Origin: Lachnospiraceae bacterium
GTDB taxonomy: Bacteria > Bacillota > Clostridia > Lachnospirales > Lachnospiraceae
Direction of reading: 5' to 3'
NCBI GenBank assembly: GCA_902363555.1
Contig: CABJAM010000020.1
Span: 1 to 27,567 of the forward strand
Length of the DNA: 27,567 nucleotides
This document shows, in pieces, positions 7,644-14,925 of this stretch; positions within the stretch are counted from its first letter, which is position 1; every line of letters begins with the position of its first letter. The notes under the pieces are model-generated. The model searched no databases. It worked only from the letters and a program-made list of their open reading frames with translations, and was not told the DNA's origin. The translations under genes were made by a program, and so were the position numbers.

Positions 7644-8102
7644 CTAATTTTTTCTCAGGCAGCTTCCGATCACCGCCAGTAAGCTCCCCGCAAAAATACA
7701 CATATCCCCGATGTTAAAGATCACCTTCTCAAGCTTCGGGCAGCCGATGGAAATACGGAAATAATCCGTCACCTTGCCATAGGCGATCCGCTCAAATGCA
7801 TTGCTGACCGCGCCGCCCAAAAGCAGGGATAAGCCAAGCTTCAAAACAAAATTTCCTTTATGGCCGGCAAAAGCCATCAAAAATCCGATCAGAATACCGA
7901 TGACTACCAGTGTGATCCCGGAAAGCAGCTTCGCCTTGTCTTTTAAAAGCCCAAGCATAGCCCCGGGATTAAAATACTTGGTAATAATGATCTTCCCTCC
8001 AGCCACAGGTTCGCTGCTGTTTAAGTCCTTATTCTCACGAATCCAGTACTTAATCCCCAAATCTGCCGCAGCCACCGCGGCCGCCACTATAAACCAAATC
8101 AT
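7644..8102 (-). CDS. lspA: Lipoprotein signal peptidase (signal peptidase II)
   Basis: LspA is a membrane aspartyl protease that removes signal peptides from diacylglyceryl-modified prolipoproteins. The 152-residue protein has four hydrophobic segments. The N-terminus carries the family pattern DLGIKYWI. The two catalytic aspartates should be those in GAVSNAFERIAYGKVTDYF and FNIGDMCIFAG, which match the Asn/Asp-containing family boxes in order and spacing. NPGAMLGLL corresponds to the usual N-x-GAAFG loop in a slightly divergent form. The start ATG is preceded by AGGAGG at eight bases. It is a single gene with its own promoter (8199-8227) and terminator (7551-7590), not part of the common lspA-rluD operon. 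It is divergent enough that a specialised paralogue is possible. Confidence 0.88.
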   Translation of the reverse strand: MIWFIVAAAVAAADLGIKYWIRENKDLNSSEPVAGGKIIITKYFNPGAMLGLLKDKAKLLSGITLVVIGILIGFLMAFAGHKGNFVLKLGLSLLLGGAVSNAFERIAYGKVTDYFRISIGCPKLEKVIFNIGDMCIFAGSLLAVIGSCLRKN

Positions 8103-8152
8103 AAAATGCGCCTCCTGACATTATATTTTACGGATTAACAATAAATATTCGC

Positions 8153-8180
8153 GTAACAGTTCAGAGGGCCGAACTGTTAC
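8153..8180. repeat. Perfect stem-loop in the lspA leader
   Basis: GTAACAGTTC (8153-8162) pairs perfectly with GAACTGTTAC (8171-8180) around AGAGGGCC. From the predicted lspA start near 8192 it would lie in the 5' leader. No T-run follows on the minus strand. It may be a regulatory hairpin, a protein-binding palindrome or a dispersed intergenic repeat. Confidence 0.5.
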
Positions 8181-8198
8181 AGCCGCCTACTATTTTTT

Positions 8199-8227
8199 AT
8201 TATAACCCATCAATCAGCGCTTGTAAA
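8199..8227 (-). promoter_or_regulatory. lspA promoter
   Basis: On the minus strand TTTACA (8222-8227) is separated by exactly 17 bases from TATAAT (8199-8204). This is a near-consensus sigma-A promoter giving a leader of about 90 bases for lspA. Its -35 box overlaps the -35 box of the divergent exporter promoter. Confidence 0.72.
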
Positions 8228-8249
8228 TCATCTGTTTTTTTGTTATAAT
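8221..8249 (+). promoter_or_regulatory. Promoter of the MATE exporter gene
   Basis: TTGTAA (8221-8226), 17 bases, then TATAAT (8244-8249) with a TG extension (TGTTATAAT). Transcription should start near 8256, about 28 bases before the ATG. This is the strongest promoter match on the plus strand in the window. Confidence 0.78.
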
Positions 8250-8283
8250 ACTGGAACTATGTTTTTTGGAAAGGTGATAAGAA

Positions 8284-9657
8284 ATGGAAAAACAACAGAA
8301 TAAAATGGGCTTTGCGCCGATTACGCCCCTGCTGCTGTCCATGGCCCTGCCGGCAATGATCTCCATGCTCATTCAGGCATTGTACAATGTGGTCGACAGT
8401 ATTTACGTATCGCGCATCAGTTCTCAGGCCCTGTCGGCGATCTCCCTGGCCTTCCCGGTCCAGACACTGATGATCGCTATCATTGTAGGTACGAATGTGG
8501 GTATCAACTCGCTTGTCTCCCGCCGTCTCGGCGAACAAAAGCAGGAGGAGGCCAATGACGCCGCGGCTCACGGTATCGTTCTTGCACTTTTAAGCTGGGC
8601 AGGTATCGCCCTTCTCGGACTTTTCGGTTCTCACGCATTTTTTGCCATGTCCACCGACAATCAGACAATCATCGATATGGGCGTTCAGTATACGATGATC
8701 GTAACAATATTCAGTGTCTTTTCGTGTATCCAGGTCTGCGTGGAAAAAACGCTTCAGGCCACCGGCAACATGATTTACCCTATGTTTTCCCAGCTCATCG
8801 GCTGTGTCACAAATATTATCCTGGACCCGATCCTGATTTTCGGATATTTCGGTCTTCCTGCCATGGGAATCCGCGGCGCTGCCATTGCCACAGTTATCGG
8901 CCAGGGCTTCGGAATGCTCTTCTGCCTGTGCATACTGAAATTTAAAAATCATGCGATCCATATCAGCTTAAAGCATTTTAAAATGAAAAAAGCCGTGGTC
9001 CGCAATATTTACCAGGTCGGCTTCCCGGCCATCATCATGCAGGCCATCGCCTCTGTACTGGTGACCTTCTTAAATATGATCCTGATCACATTTTCCGAAG
9101 CTGCGGTCAATGTCCTCGGAATTTATTACAAGCTGCAGTCCTTTGTATTTATGCCGATCTTCGGCCTGACCCAGGGCGCCATGCCGATCATGGGCTATAA
9201 TTTCGGCGCAGGCGACAAAAAACGTCTGGTAGGCACGTTAAAGACCGGAACAGTTTTCGCCGTGGGCATCATGGTCGTGGGCACGATCATTTTTCAAATC
9301 TTTCCGGAGCCTTTACTGGCCCTGTTTAATGCGGATGCACACACACTGGAAATCGGTATCCCGGCCATGCGGGTCATCAGTCTGTGCTTTATCCCTGCAG
9401 CTCTTGGTATTATGTTCTCCACACTGTTCCAGGCAGTGGGAAAGGGCTTCAACAGTCTGCTCCTCTCCCTCGTCCGTCAGCTCATCTGTATTCTGCCGGT
9501 AGCTTACGCACTGTCCAGAATCAGCCTTGTTGCCACATGGTATGCATTTCCCATCGCGGAGATCGTATCCTTCATACTGAGTATTCTTTTGTATATCAGT
9601 CTCTATAAAAAGAAGCTTGTCCATCTGGTGCCTATCGATCAAACGGCACAGAACTAG
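8284..9657 (+). CDS. MATE-family multidrug/cation antiporter
   Basis: This 457-residue membrane protein belongs to the MATE exporters, which expel drugs or metabolites in exchange for Na+ or H+. About twelve hydrophobic segments fall into two homologous halves. The first half opens with PLLLSMALPAMISMLIQALYN, followed by VDSIYVSR; the second opens near residue 245 with VGFPAIIMQAIASVLVTFLN. The segment PIFGLTQGAMPIMGYNFGAGD is typical of the clostridial MepA/DinF-like branch. AAAGGTG precedes the ATG by about eight bases. The gene has its own promoter. Its end overlaps the convergent xdhC-like gene by 26 bases. The substrate cannot be told from sequence. Confidence 0.92.
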   Translation: MEKQQNKMGFAPITPLLLSMALPAMISMLIQALYNVVDSIYVSRISSQALSAISLAFPVQTLMIAIIVGTNVGINSLVSRRLGEQKQEEANDAAAHGIVLALLSWAGIALLGLFGSHAFFAMSTDNQTIIDMGVQYTMIVTIFSVFSCIQVCVEKTLQATGNMIYPMFSQLIGCVTNIILDPILIFGYFGLPAMGIRGAAIATVIGQGFGMLFCLCILKFKNHAIHISLKHFKMKKAVVRNIYQVGFPAIIMQAIASVLVTFLNMILITFSEAAVNVLGIYYKLQSFVFMPIFGLTQGAMPIMGYNFGAGDKKRLVGTLKTGTVFAVGIMVVGTIIFQIFPEPLLALFNADAHTLEIGIPAMRVISLCFIPAALGIMFSTLFQAVGKGFNSLLLSLVRQLICILPVAYALSRISLVATWYAFPIAEIVSFILSILLYISLYKKKLVHLVPIDQTAQN

Positions 9658-10702
9658 TACAGCGCTCACGCAGCCGCGCCCGGCACATGATCATTTCTCC
9701 CGCAATACTTACGGCGATCTCCGCGGGCGTCTCGCTGCGTATATCCAGTCCGATGGGCCAGTGGATGCGTTCCAGATCCGATAAAGAAAATCCATCCTTT
9801 AACAGCCGCTCTTTTGTCATTGCAATCTTATTTCTGCTGCCGATCACACCGATATAGTAGGCCGGGGTTTTCAGCACTTGGCTCAGCACGTCGTAATCAC
9901 ACTGGTGGCCCCGGGTCATAATCACAGCAAAGTCCTTGGGGCCGATGGATATTTTCGAGGACAATGCATGAAAGTCTCCCAAAATTGTATCATAGACACC
10001 TGGAAACAGCTCTTTACCGGCAAAGGCCTCCCGGTCCTCATAGACAACGGTTTTAAATTCCAGATGGGCAATCAGTGGCACCAGCTCCTGAGCGACATGA
10101 CCGCCGCCAAATACATACGTATAGCCGGAGCGTATCAGCGGCTCTACATAGTATGCCGGATTTCCCCCGGTAAGTATGGGCTTACCGCCAAAGCAGCCCA
10201 AAAGCCGGTCCGTCAGCGCTTCCTTTGATGTCTCGTCAAAAAAAGTGCTCAGCCCGTTTTTCGTATCATAAATAACATTTCGGCCAGCGGCGCCATCGAT
10301 CAGCGGGGTGATCATCCACGCATCCACATCCTGACCGTACAGCGTGACAATATACTCTAAAAGCTTTAAAAAGCTCTGATCCCAACCATCCACATATTGA
10401 AAACAAACCTCCACCTGGCCGCCGCAGATCATTCCGATATCGGCGGTCTGATTTCTCGTCAGATTAAATCCCCGGGTCAGTGAACGCTTTTCCTTCAATG
10501 CCTCCTCTGCCAGTTTGATACTCAGATACTCTACCTGGCCGCCGCCAATGGTTCCCAGTATTTCTCCGCCGGCAAATACGGCCATTTTTGCGCCATCCCC
10601 CCGGGGCGTGGAACCGGTGCTGGATACGATGCTGACCAGAACAAAGCTTTCATGCCGGCCAAACCGCTCATATAATTTAAAAAAGAATTCTTTCACCTGC
10701 AT
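9632..10702 (-). CDS. XdhC/CoxI-family protein (molybdenum-enzyme maturation factor)
   Basis: XdhC-family proteins bind or deliver sulfurated molybdenum cofactor to xanthine dehydrogenase-type hydroxylases. The 356 residues show the N-terminal XdhC/CoxI domain (GSTPR at 30-34, TIGGGQVEYL at 51-60, MICGGQVEV at 91-99). A C-terminal Rossmann domain follows (FGGGHVAQEL near 198-207, TRGHQCDYDVL at 273-283, GVIGSRNK near 295-302, HWPIGLDI and ETPAEIAVSIAGE near the end). The layout is complete and full length. No molybdenum hydroxylase, selenium gene or cofactor gene is in the window, so its partner must lie elsewhere. The ATG has a weak GAGGT site very close to it. It is convergent with, and overlaps, the MATE gene. 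Confidence 0.88.
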   Translation of the reverse strand: MQVKEFFFKLYERFGRHESFVLVSIVSSTGSTPRGDGAKMAVFAGGEILGTIGGGQVEYLSIKLAEEALKEKRSLTRGFNLTRNQTADIGMICGGQVEVCFQYVDGWDQSFLKLLEYIVTLYGQDVDAWMITPLIDGAAGRNVIYDTKNGLSTFFDETSKEALTDRLLGCFGGKPILTGGNPAYYVEPLIRSGYTYVFGGGHVAQELVPLIAHLEFKTVVYEDREAFAGKELFPGVYDTILGDFHALSSKISIGPKDFAVIMTRGHQCDYDVLSQVLKTPAYYIGVIGSRNKIAMTKERLLKDGFSLSDLERIHWPIGLDIRSETPAEIAVSIAGEMIMCRARLRERCTSSVPFDR

Positions 10703-10722
10703 CTACCTCATTTCATAATCCT

Positions 10723-10731
10723 ATTTTATCA
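10723..10731 (-). promoter_or_regulatory. Extended -10 element upstream of the XdhC-family gene
   Basis: The minus strand reads TGATAAAAT, an extended -10 box, about 20 bases before the start codon. The -35 region 17 bases upstream (ATGCAA) is poor. The gap of 80 bases to the upstream ABC permease shows no terminator, so readthrough from that operon is also possible. Confidence 0.4.
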
Positions 10732-10782
10732 TAGATATGTCCGGATTGCATCCCCAAACATTTAGCCGATGGCCGCCAGTTA

Positions 10783-11571
10783 TCACGCAGCCAGATCCTT
10801 GCGCATATAATGGAAAATACCCACACAGCACAGGATAAGTCCGATGCTCCAGCCGCCCGCAACCGCCCCCGCAGAGATCGCGTTATCCGTAAGCACCCGG
10901 GAGGCGTCGCCGTAATAAAACGGCGTCACATATTTCAGTATATCCAGCTTATCGGAAATATTTATAAAAATATTGACAAAATAAAGGATAATAGCGATGC
11001 CAATGCCCACACCCACATTATTTTTCCGCAAAAACCCGGAAATACCAAAGCAGGCCGCCCCAATTTCCATACACATAAGCCACTGAGCGCCATGGAGCAG
11101 CAGAATTTTTCCCCATTCCACAGTCTCTCCGATACATACAAAGGACAGCAGGCCGCAGCCTAAACAAAACAGTGAGAACAGGGTGATCAGAATAAAAACT
11201 ACCGCCAGCTTTGCACCGATGACACGGCTGCGATGCCCGGCCGCCCCATAAAGAAATTCCGCCGTGTGGCCGCCCTCCTCCTTTGCTAACATACCGCATC
11301 CAAGCATGGCCGCAAACATACTGCCGCCCAGGGCCAGCATTGTGCCGCCCTCGACGCCGTAAAAGCCCACAGCAGTCTCAATGCCGATACGGTCAAGCCC
11401 AAAAGCATCAGAAAAGGCACCCATCTGCGCGTACATACTACTGATGGACTCCGGCATGTCGCCAAACTCCGGATAGATGAGCATAAATACAAGGATGCAG
11501 CCGCCGGTGACCAGCGCCCATATTAAAAAGCTTTTATAATTTCGTTTCAATTCATGTTGGATCATACACAT
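10783..11571 (-). CDS. ABC-2-type transporter permease
   Basis: This 262-residue integral membrane protein has about six hydrophobic segments: near residues 15-33, 78-95, 113-147, 160-178, 187-203 and 238-255. It begins with a short cytoplasmic stretch of the kind seen in ABC-2 permeases. The loop after the first helix carries a segment of about 50 residues (GDMPESISSMYAQMG onward), as in small antibiotic-export permeases. It starts 11 bases after the preceding ATPase gene, with a GGGGTGAG ribosome site, so the two form one exporter. The substrate is unknown; peptide antibiotics or lipids are plausible from the family. Confidence 0.8.
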   Translation of the reverse strand: MCMIQHELKRNYKSFLIWALVTGGCILVFMLIYPEFGDMPESISSMYAQMGAFSDAFGLDRIGIETAVGFYGVEGGTMLALGGSMFAAMLGCGMLAKEEGGHTAEFLYGAAGHRSRVIGAKLAVVFILITLFSLFCLGCGLLSFVCIGETVEWGKILLLHGAQWLMCMEIGAACFGISGFLRKNNVGVGIGIAIILYFVNIFINISDKLDILKYVTPFYYGDASRVLTDNAISAGAVAGGWSIGLILCCVGIFHYMRKDLAA

Positions 11572-11582
11572 ACGCTCACCCC

Positions 11583-12524
11583 TCAGCCTTTCCCACGTTC
11601 ATTTTTTTCATAATAATGTAAAATAATTTCCTCAAGCCCCGGCTCCTCAATGAGCACATCCTGGAGCTTCACCCGTGCCAGACATTCCATCAGCGCCGGA
11701 ATATCCCCGCGGTAGAAAAACGACAGCGACGGCCCTTCCCGTTTAAAATCAGCCACGCCCTCCAGGACATTTATATCAAAATCCCCAGGCACTTCTCCGG
11801 ACGTTTTTACAAAAGTTTTATGTATGCCGCTGCCCTCACTTAAAGTCAGCCGCACTCTTTTGGCAGAATTGTGTGAAAACTCTCCGATATCATCCTCCGC
11901 GATCATCCGGCCATCCTTCACAACACCAAGTCGGTTACAATGGCTCTGGATCTCCGTCAGATTGTGGGAGGACAGTAAAATAGTCGTGCCCGCCTGATGA
12001 TATTCTTTAAGTACATCAAAAAACTCCTTTTGCATCAGCGGGTCCAGACCGGAGGTGGGCTCGTCCAGCACAAGAAGCTCCGGACGGTGCTGCATGGCGC
12101 AGATAATACTTACCTTTTTCCGATTGCCCAAAGACAGGTCCTCGATCCTTTTTTTCGTATCCACTTCAAACCGGGCGCAAAGCCGTTTCGCCTCCCCCTC
12201 ACAATCCATCCGGTGCAGACGCGCCGCCAGACGGATGACCTCACCGACACGCATTTCCCCGTAAAAAAAGGCTTCCGACGGCATATAACCAGTGCGCTTT
12301 AATATTTCCGGCGTATGCTTTTCGCAGGCCAAACCAAACACCTGCCCACTGCCTCCGGTTGGCCGGATAAATCCCAGCAGGGTCCGTATGGTGGTGGACT
12401 TTCCCGCCCCGTTGGGCCCCACAAAACCGTAAAAATCTCCGTTTCTTACGGTCATATCCATATTTTCCACGCCCCGGAACTTCCCATAATACTTTTTAAA
12501 ATTCCTCACTTCAATGACATTCAT
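11583..12524 (-). CDS. ABC transporter ATP-binding protein
   Basis: The nucleotide-binding subunit that energises the permease immediately downstream. From the ATG at 12522-12524 it has 313 residues. Walker A is GPNGAGKST, the signature is LSLGNRKK (Gly at the fourth position instead of the usual second Gly of LSGGQ) and Walker B is LLVLDEPTSGLDP. A C-terminal part of about 90 residues beyond the nucleotide-binding fold is typical of CcmA/NatA-like exporters. I chose this start because AAGGGGATAAGG lies directly upstream and the protein then begins MNVIEVRNFKKYYG as in its family. It overlaps the end of the DUF3021-type gene by 14 bases, indicating translational coupling. Confidence 0.9.
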   Translation of the reverse strand: MNVIEVRNFKKYYGKFRGVENMDMTVRNGDFYGFVGPNGAGKSTTIRTLLGFIRPTGGSGQVFGLACEKHTPEILKRTGYMPSEAFFYGEMRVGEVIRLAARLHRMDCEGEAKRLCARFEVDTKKRIEDLSLGNRKKVSIICAMQHRPELLVLDEPTSGLDPLMQKEFFDVLKEYHQAGTTILLSSHNLTEIQSHCNRLGVVKDGRMIAEDDIGEFSHNSAKRVRLTLSEGSGIHKTFVKTSGEVPGDFDINVLEGVADFKREGPSLSFFYRGDIPALMECLARVKLQDVLIEEPGLEEIILHYYEKNERGKG

Positions 12525-12978
12525 CCTTATCCCCTTTTCCCTTCTGATAAGCACTCAGCAGTGTATTGAGCTGCTTTGTATCGCTTTTATAAAACCATTG
12601 CAAAATACACCAGATTATTATATAAAAGCTTAATAGGACTCCATAAAAGGTCACCCATGCGGCCGAAGGCATACCCTCAAACCAGCCAAATATCAGGCCG
12701 GAAAAACCGGTGAGCACCATAGGCGTAACATGCCAGAGACACACCCTCAGACGAAAGCTCCACGGGGTATATATCCGGTCCTTCCAGAATACAAGCTTCT
12801 GCCCCCAGGCCAGCACATAGCCCAGCATGAACATTTCAGTGATAAAAAGAAAGGAGACGTTGCCATCCTTCCATATCCAGGATACAAGCCCGTACATCCA
12901 GATCAGCGTCACCGCATGGATACCGGCGAAAAACTCCGTAACAAATTCCGCCTTCATAATACGCTTAAATCTCTCCAT
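12511..12978 (-). CDS. DUF3021-like four-helix membrane protein paired with LytTR regulator
   Basis: This 155-residue protein has four hydrophobic segments (about residues 18-36, 43-60, 79-98 and 107-128) and a charged C-terminus, which matches the DUF3021 type often encoded directly after a LytTR regulator. Such pairs are known in Firmicutes, where a membrane protein restrains or senses for the regulator. Here that role is inferred from gene order. The ATG has AAAGGAGG five bases upstream, inside the 3' end of the regulator gene, and the genes overlap by 14 bases. A second overlap of 14 bases joins it to the ATPase gene. I see no enzymatic motif. Confidence 0.75.
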   Translation of the reverse strand: MERFKRIMKAEFVTEFFAGIHAVTLIWMYGLVSWIWKDGNVSFLFITEMFMLGYVLAWGQKLVFWKDRIYTPWSFRLRVCLWHVTPMVLTGFSGLIFGWFEGMPSAAWVTFYGVLLSFYIIIWCILQWFYKSDTKQLNTLLSAYQKGKGDKDECH

Positions 12979-13420
12979 AGAAACCTCCTTTCAGCAGCTC
13001 TCTGAAATGCCCTGCATAATGGCGTGAGATCACGATATGCTCTCCATTGTCCAAAAGCACATCAATGCGGCTGCCCATCATACTCTCCAGATGCCGGATC
13101 TTATCCATATTGACGATCAATGACTTGCTGCATCTGAAAAAACGCCGCCCGGGAAGCTCCTCCTCAAGCTCCTGTAACGTTTTATCGACCTGATAGCAGC
13201 CCTCCCGGGTGTAGGCAAATACATGCTCATCCACACATTCAAAGTAATAGAGCTGTTCTGTCTGCAAAATACATTTTCCCCGGTCATCTCTGCCTAACAG
13301 CTTTACCGGACGGCCTTCAAGAAAGTCCAGCAGCTCATGCACTTCCTCGTTCATTTCCCGATAGCGGATGAGCACCTCATTGCCACCACTTTTTTGTTGT
13401 TCCAGACGGATTTTCCACAT
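12965..13420 (-). CDS. LytTR-domain DNA-binding regulator
   Basis: A 151-residue cytoplasmic transcription factor made of a short N-terminal segment and a LytTR domain (about residues 45-148). The domain is recognised from LYYFECVDEHVFAYT, YQVDKTLQELEEELP, FFRCSKSLIVNMDKIRHLE and the basic final segment. There is no receiver domain, so it is not a classic two-component regulator; control probably comes from the adjacent membrane protein. AAGGAG precedes the ATG by eight bases. It opens a four-gene unit (regulator, membrane protein, ATPase, permease). The 5' region contains a promoter, a palindrome and an intrinsic terminator, so autoregulation or attenuation is likely. No ligand is identifiable. 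Confidence 0.88.
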   Translation of the reverse strand: MWKIRLEQQKSGGNEVLIRYREMNEEVHELLDFLEGRPVKLLGRDDRGKCILQTEQLYYFECVDEHVFAYTREGCYQVDKTLQELEEELPGRRFFRCSKSLIVNMDKIRHLESMMGSRIDVLLDNGEHIVISRHYAGHFRELLKGGFYGEI

Positions 13421-13515
13421 ATTCCGTTCTCCTTACATGAAGCGTCTGTTTGTTATCATGGCCTCCGCTGTGCGCCCCGTCTCAGTTGCTACAACAGGTC
13501 GCGGCGGCCGCCACA

Positions 13516-13547
13516 AAGGAAAAGCGGCTGTCTTTCAACAACCGCTT
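13516..13547 (-). terminator. Intrinsic terminator between the two ABC operons
   Basis: On the minus strand AAGCGGTTGT (13538-13547) pairs with ACAGCCGCTT (13522-13531) around TGAAAG, with one G:T position. TTTTCCTTT follows. It lies about 170 bases past the last gene of the upstream ABC operon. It also lies downstream of the predicted LytTR promoter, so it could end the upstream operon, act as an attenuator in the LytTR leader, or both. Confidence 0.72.
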
Positions 13548-13553
13548 GTGCCT

Positions 13554-13569
13554 ATTGTCCTGTGACAAT
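13554..13569. promoter_or_regulatory. Palindromic operator candidate ATTGTC-N4-GACAAT
   Basis: A perfect inverted repeat, ATTGTCCTGTGACAAT, spans the predicted transcription start (near 13566) of the LytTR operon. The position suits a repressor. LytTR proteins usually bind direct repeats, so the binding protein may be something else. The half-site GACAAT also occurs in the palindrome at 17192-17207. Confidence 0.45.
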
Positions 13570-13572
13570 ATT

Positions 13573-13601
13573 ACTATATAAAAATGATTGTAAAATAGCA
13601 A
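13573..13601 (-). promoter_or_regulatory. Promoter of the LytTR operon
   Basis: Minus strand TTGCTA (13596-13601), 17 bases, then TATAGT (13573-13578). The transcript would begin inside the palindrome 13554-13569 and meet the terminator hairpin within about 20 bases. I see no other good promoter between 13421 and 13515. The rest of the 300-base gap 13421-13719 holds no supportable gene. Confidence 0.5.
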
Positions 13602-13719
13602 GCATATTCCGTCGAGATGCAAAATATGGCCGGTAAGTTGCGAGTACCGCATTGCATTAATTTCACAGCAATAAGCACGCGCTATCCACGCCGGAAGTGT
13701 ACCTGGCCACGCGGATCCA

Positions 13720-14925
13720 TCAGGACTCAATCTGTGTTTTCACGCTTCCAAAAGACTGCTCCGCCTTGTTTTTATATTTATTGACTGCGAGAAAGACACA
13801 AAACAGCGCCACCACGAAAGCAAGCTGGATCAATAATCCCTGATAGATCGGCGCCATAACTTCGCTGTCAAAAGTATTCAGCGAACATATCCGGTTCAGG
13901 GCGGACACATACCAATAAGTCGGCGTAAAACGCCCGACAGCCAGCACCTTTTCACCGAGCAGCTCCTGGGGAACAAACACACCGCCCAGAAAGCTCATGC
14001 CGAGGGAGAGGAAATTGGCCACACTGTTCTGTGCATCATCCGAGTTGATAAACCGGCTGACCGTGAGGGCCAGCGTCATGGATACAAGGGAAAAGCAAAG
14101 GCTGTTCACCAGTAAAAGGCCAATAACCCGGCGGTCTGCTGTGGCCAGAGCTTCGCGGCACCAGACGATACCGATAAGATTCAGCAGCAGCCACACAACG
14201 ACTGTAATAATACCGGCATAAGCCAGCAGCGCCAGGCTCATACTTCCGGACCGCATAGGGCTGCACAGATTCCTCATGTGCAGGTCCGAGTGTCTGAAAG
14301 CCATAAAAATCGTGCTGGTACACAATATGATCAGCACCAGAAGGATATAGGGCTGGATCTGACAAAAAATAATATATGCATTGGGCAGGGGCGAGCTTTC
14401 CAAAAACTGCTTTTTCTCCACCTCGCCGTGGACAGAAAGATCGGTGATGACCGCCCGGGCAATATCTTCAACGCCCATATCCGGCATCAGCCTGCCGTAT
14501 TTTTCCACCAGATTCCAATATTGGTCCACCAGGGATGTGAGATAATAGCTGTATGTGGAATCATGGCGGGCGATTGTCTCAAGAGACGTTCCATTTCCAA
14601 GATCGTTTATAAAATTTTCCGGAATGATAAATATGACCTCCGCCGCATGGAAAAAGGACGCATCCTGCAGCACCTCCGGATCATCTTCCAGCTCCACCGA
14701 CGTTCCATAATCTTTAAGATACGTCAGCATTGCATCGATCAACGGGCTTTCCCCGCCCCGGTTAATGACGGAAAACGCCGGCTTTTCCGTCTCAAAATCC
14801 GGAGTATAGGTATTTTCGTTCATTTTGGCAATAACCACGGCCAGCCCCATAAATACACACAGGTAAATGACCAGAGCGCCGATATGCCGCTTCATAATGA
14901 GGATACACGCTTTAAATACTCTCAT
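13720..14925 (-). CDS. ABC-2-type permease, LnrN/YhgE-like topology (second permease of exporter)
   Basis: A 401-residue membrane protein. One helix near residues 15-32 is followed by an extracytoplasmic domain of about 150 residues. Five or six helices in the second half follow, including PYILLVLIILCTSTIFMAF, SLALLAYAGIITVVVWLLL, FSLVSMTLALTVS and a last helix near 360-385. This is the ABC-2 permease layout. It overlaps the preceding permease gene by 14 bases and has AAGGAGG upstream of the ATG. With that permease and the ATPase it matches the three-gene LnrLMN type, whose best-known member exports linearmycin-class polyenes in Bacillus subtilis; the substrate here is unknown. Confidence 0.82.
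   Translation of the reverse strand: MRVFKACILIMKRHIGALVIYLCVFMGLAVVIAKMNENTYTPDFETEKPAFSVINRGGESPLIDAMLTYLKDYGTSVELEDDPEVLQDASFFHAAEVIFIIPENFINDLGNGTSLETIARHDSTYSYYLTSLVDQYWNLVEKYGRLMPDMGVEDIARAVITDLSVHGEVEKKQFLESSPLPNAYIIFCQIQPYILLVLIILCTSTIFMAFRHSDLHMRNLCSPMRSGSMSLALLAYAGIITVVVWLLLNLIGIVWCREALATADRRVIGLLLVNSLCFSLVSMTLALTVSRFINSDDAQNSVANFLSLGMSFLGGVFVPQELLGEKVLAVGRFTPTYWYVSALNRICSLNTFDSEVMAPIYQGLLIQLAFVVALFCVFLAVNKYKNKAEQSFGSVKTQIES

Noticed and set aside
13482..13730. 82-codon minus-strand frame between the two ABC operons
   Set aside because: It runs through the terminator hairpin and promoter signals, has no ribosome site and shows no protein-like pattern.
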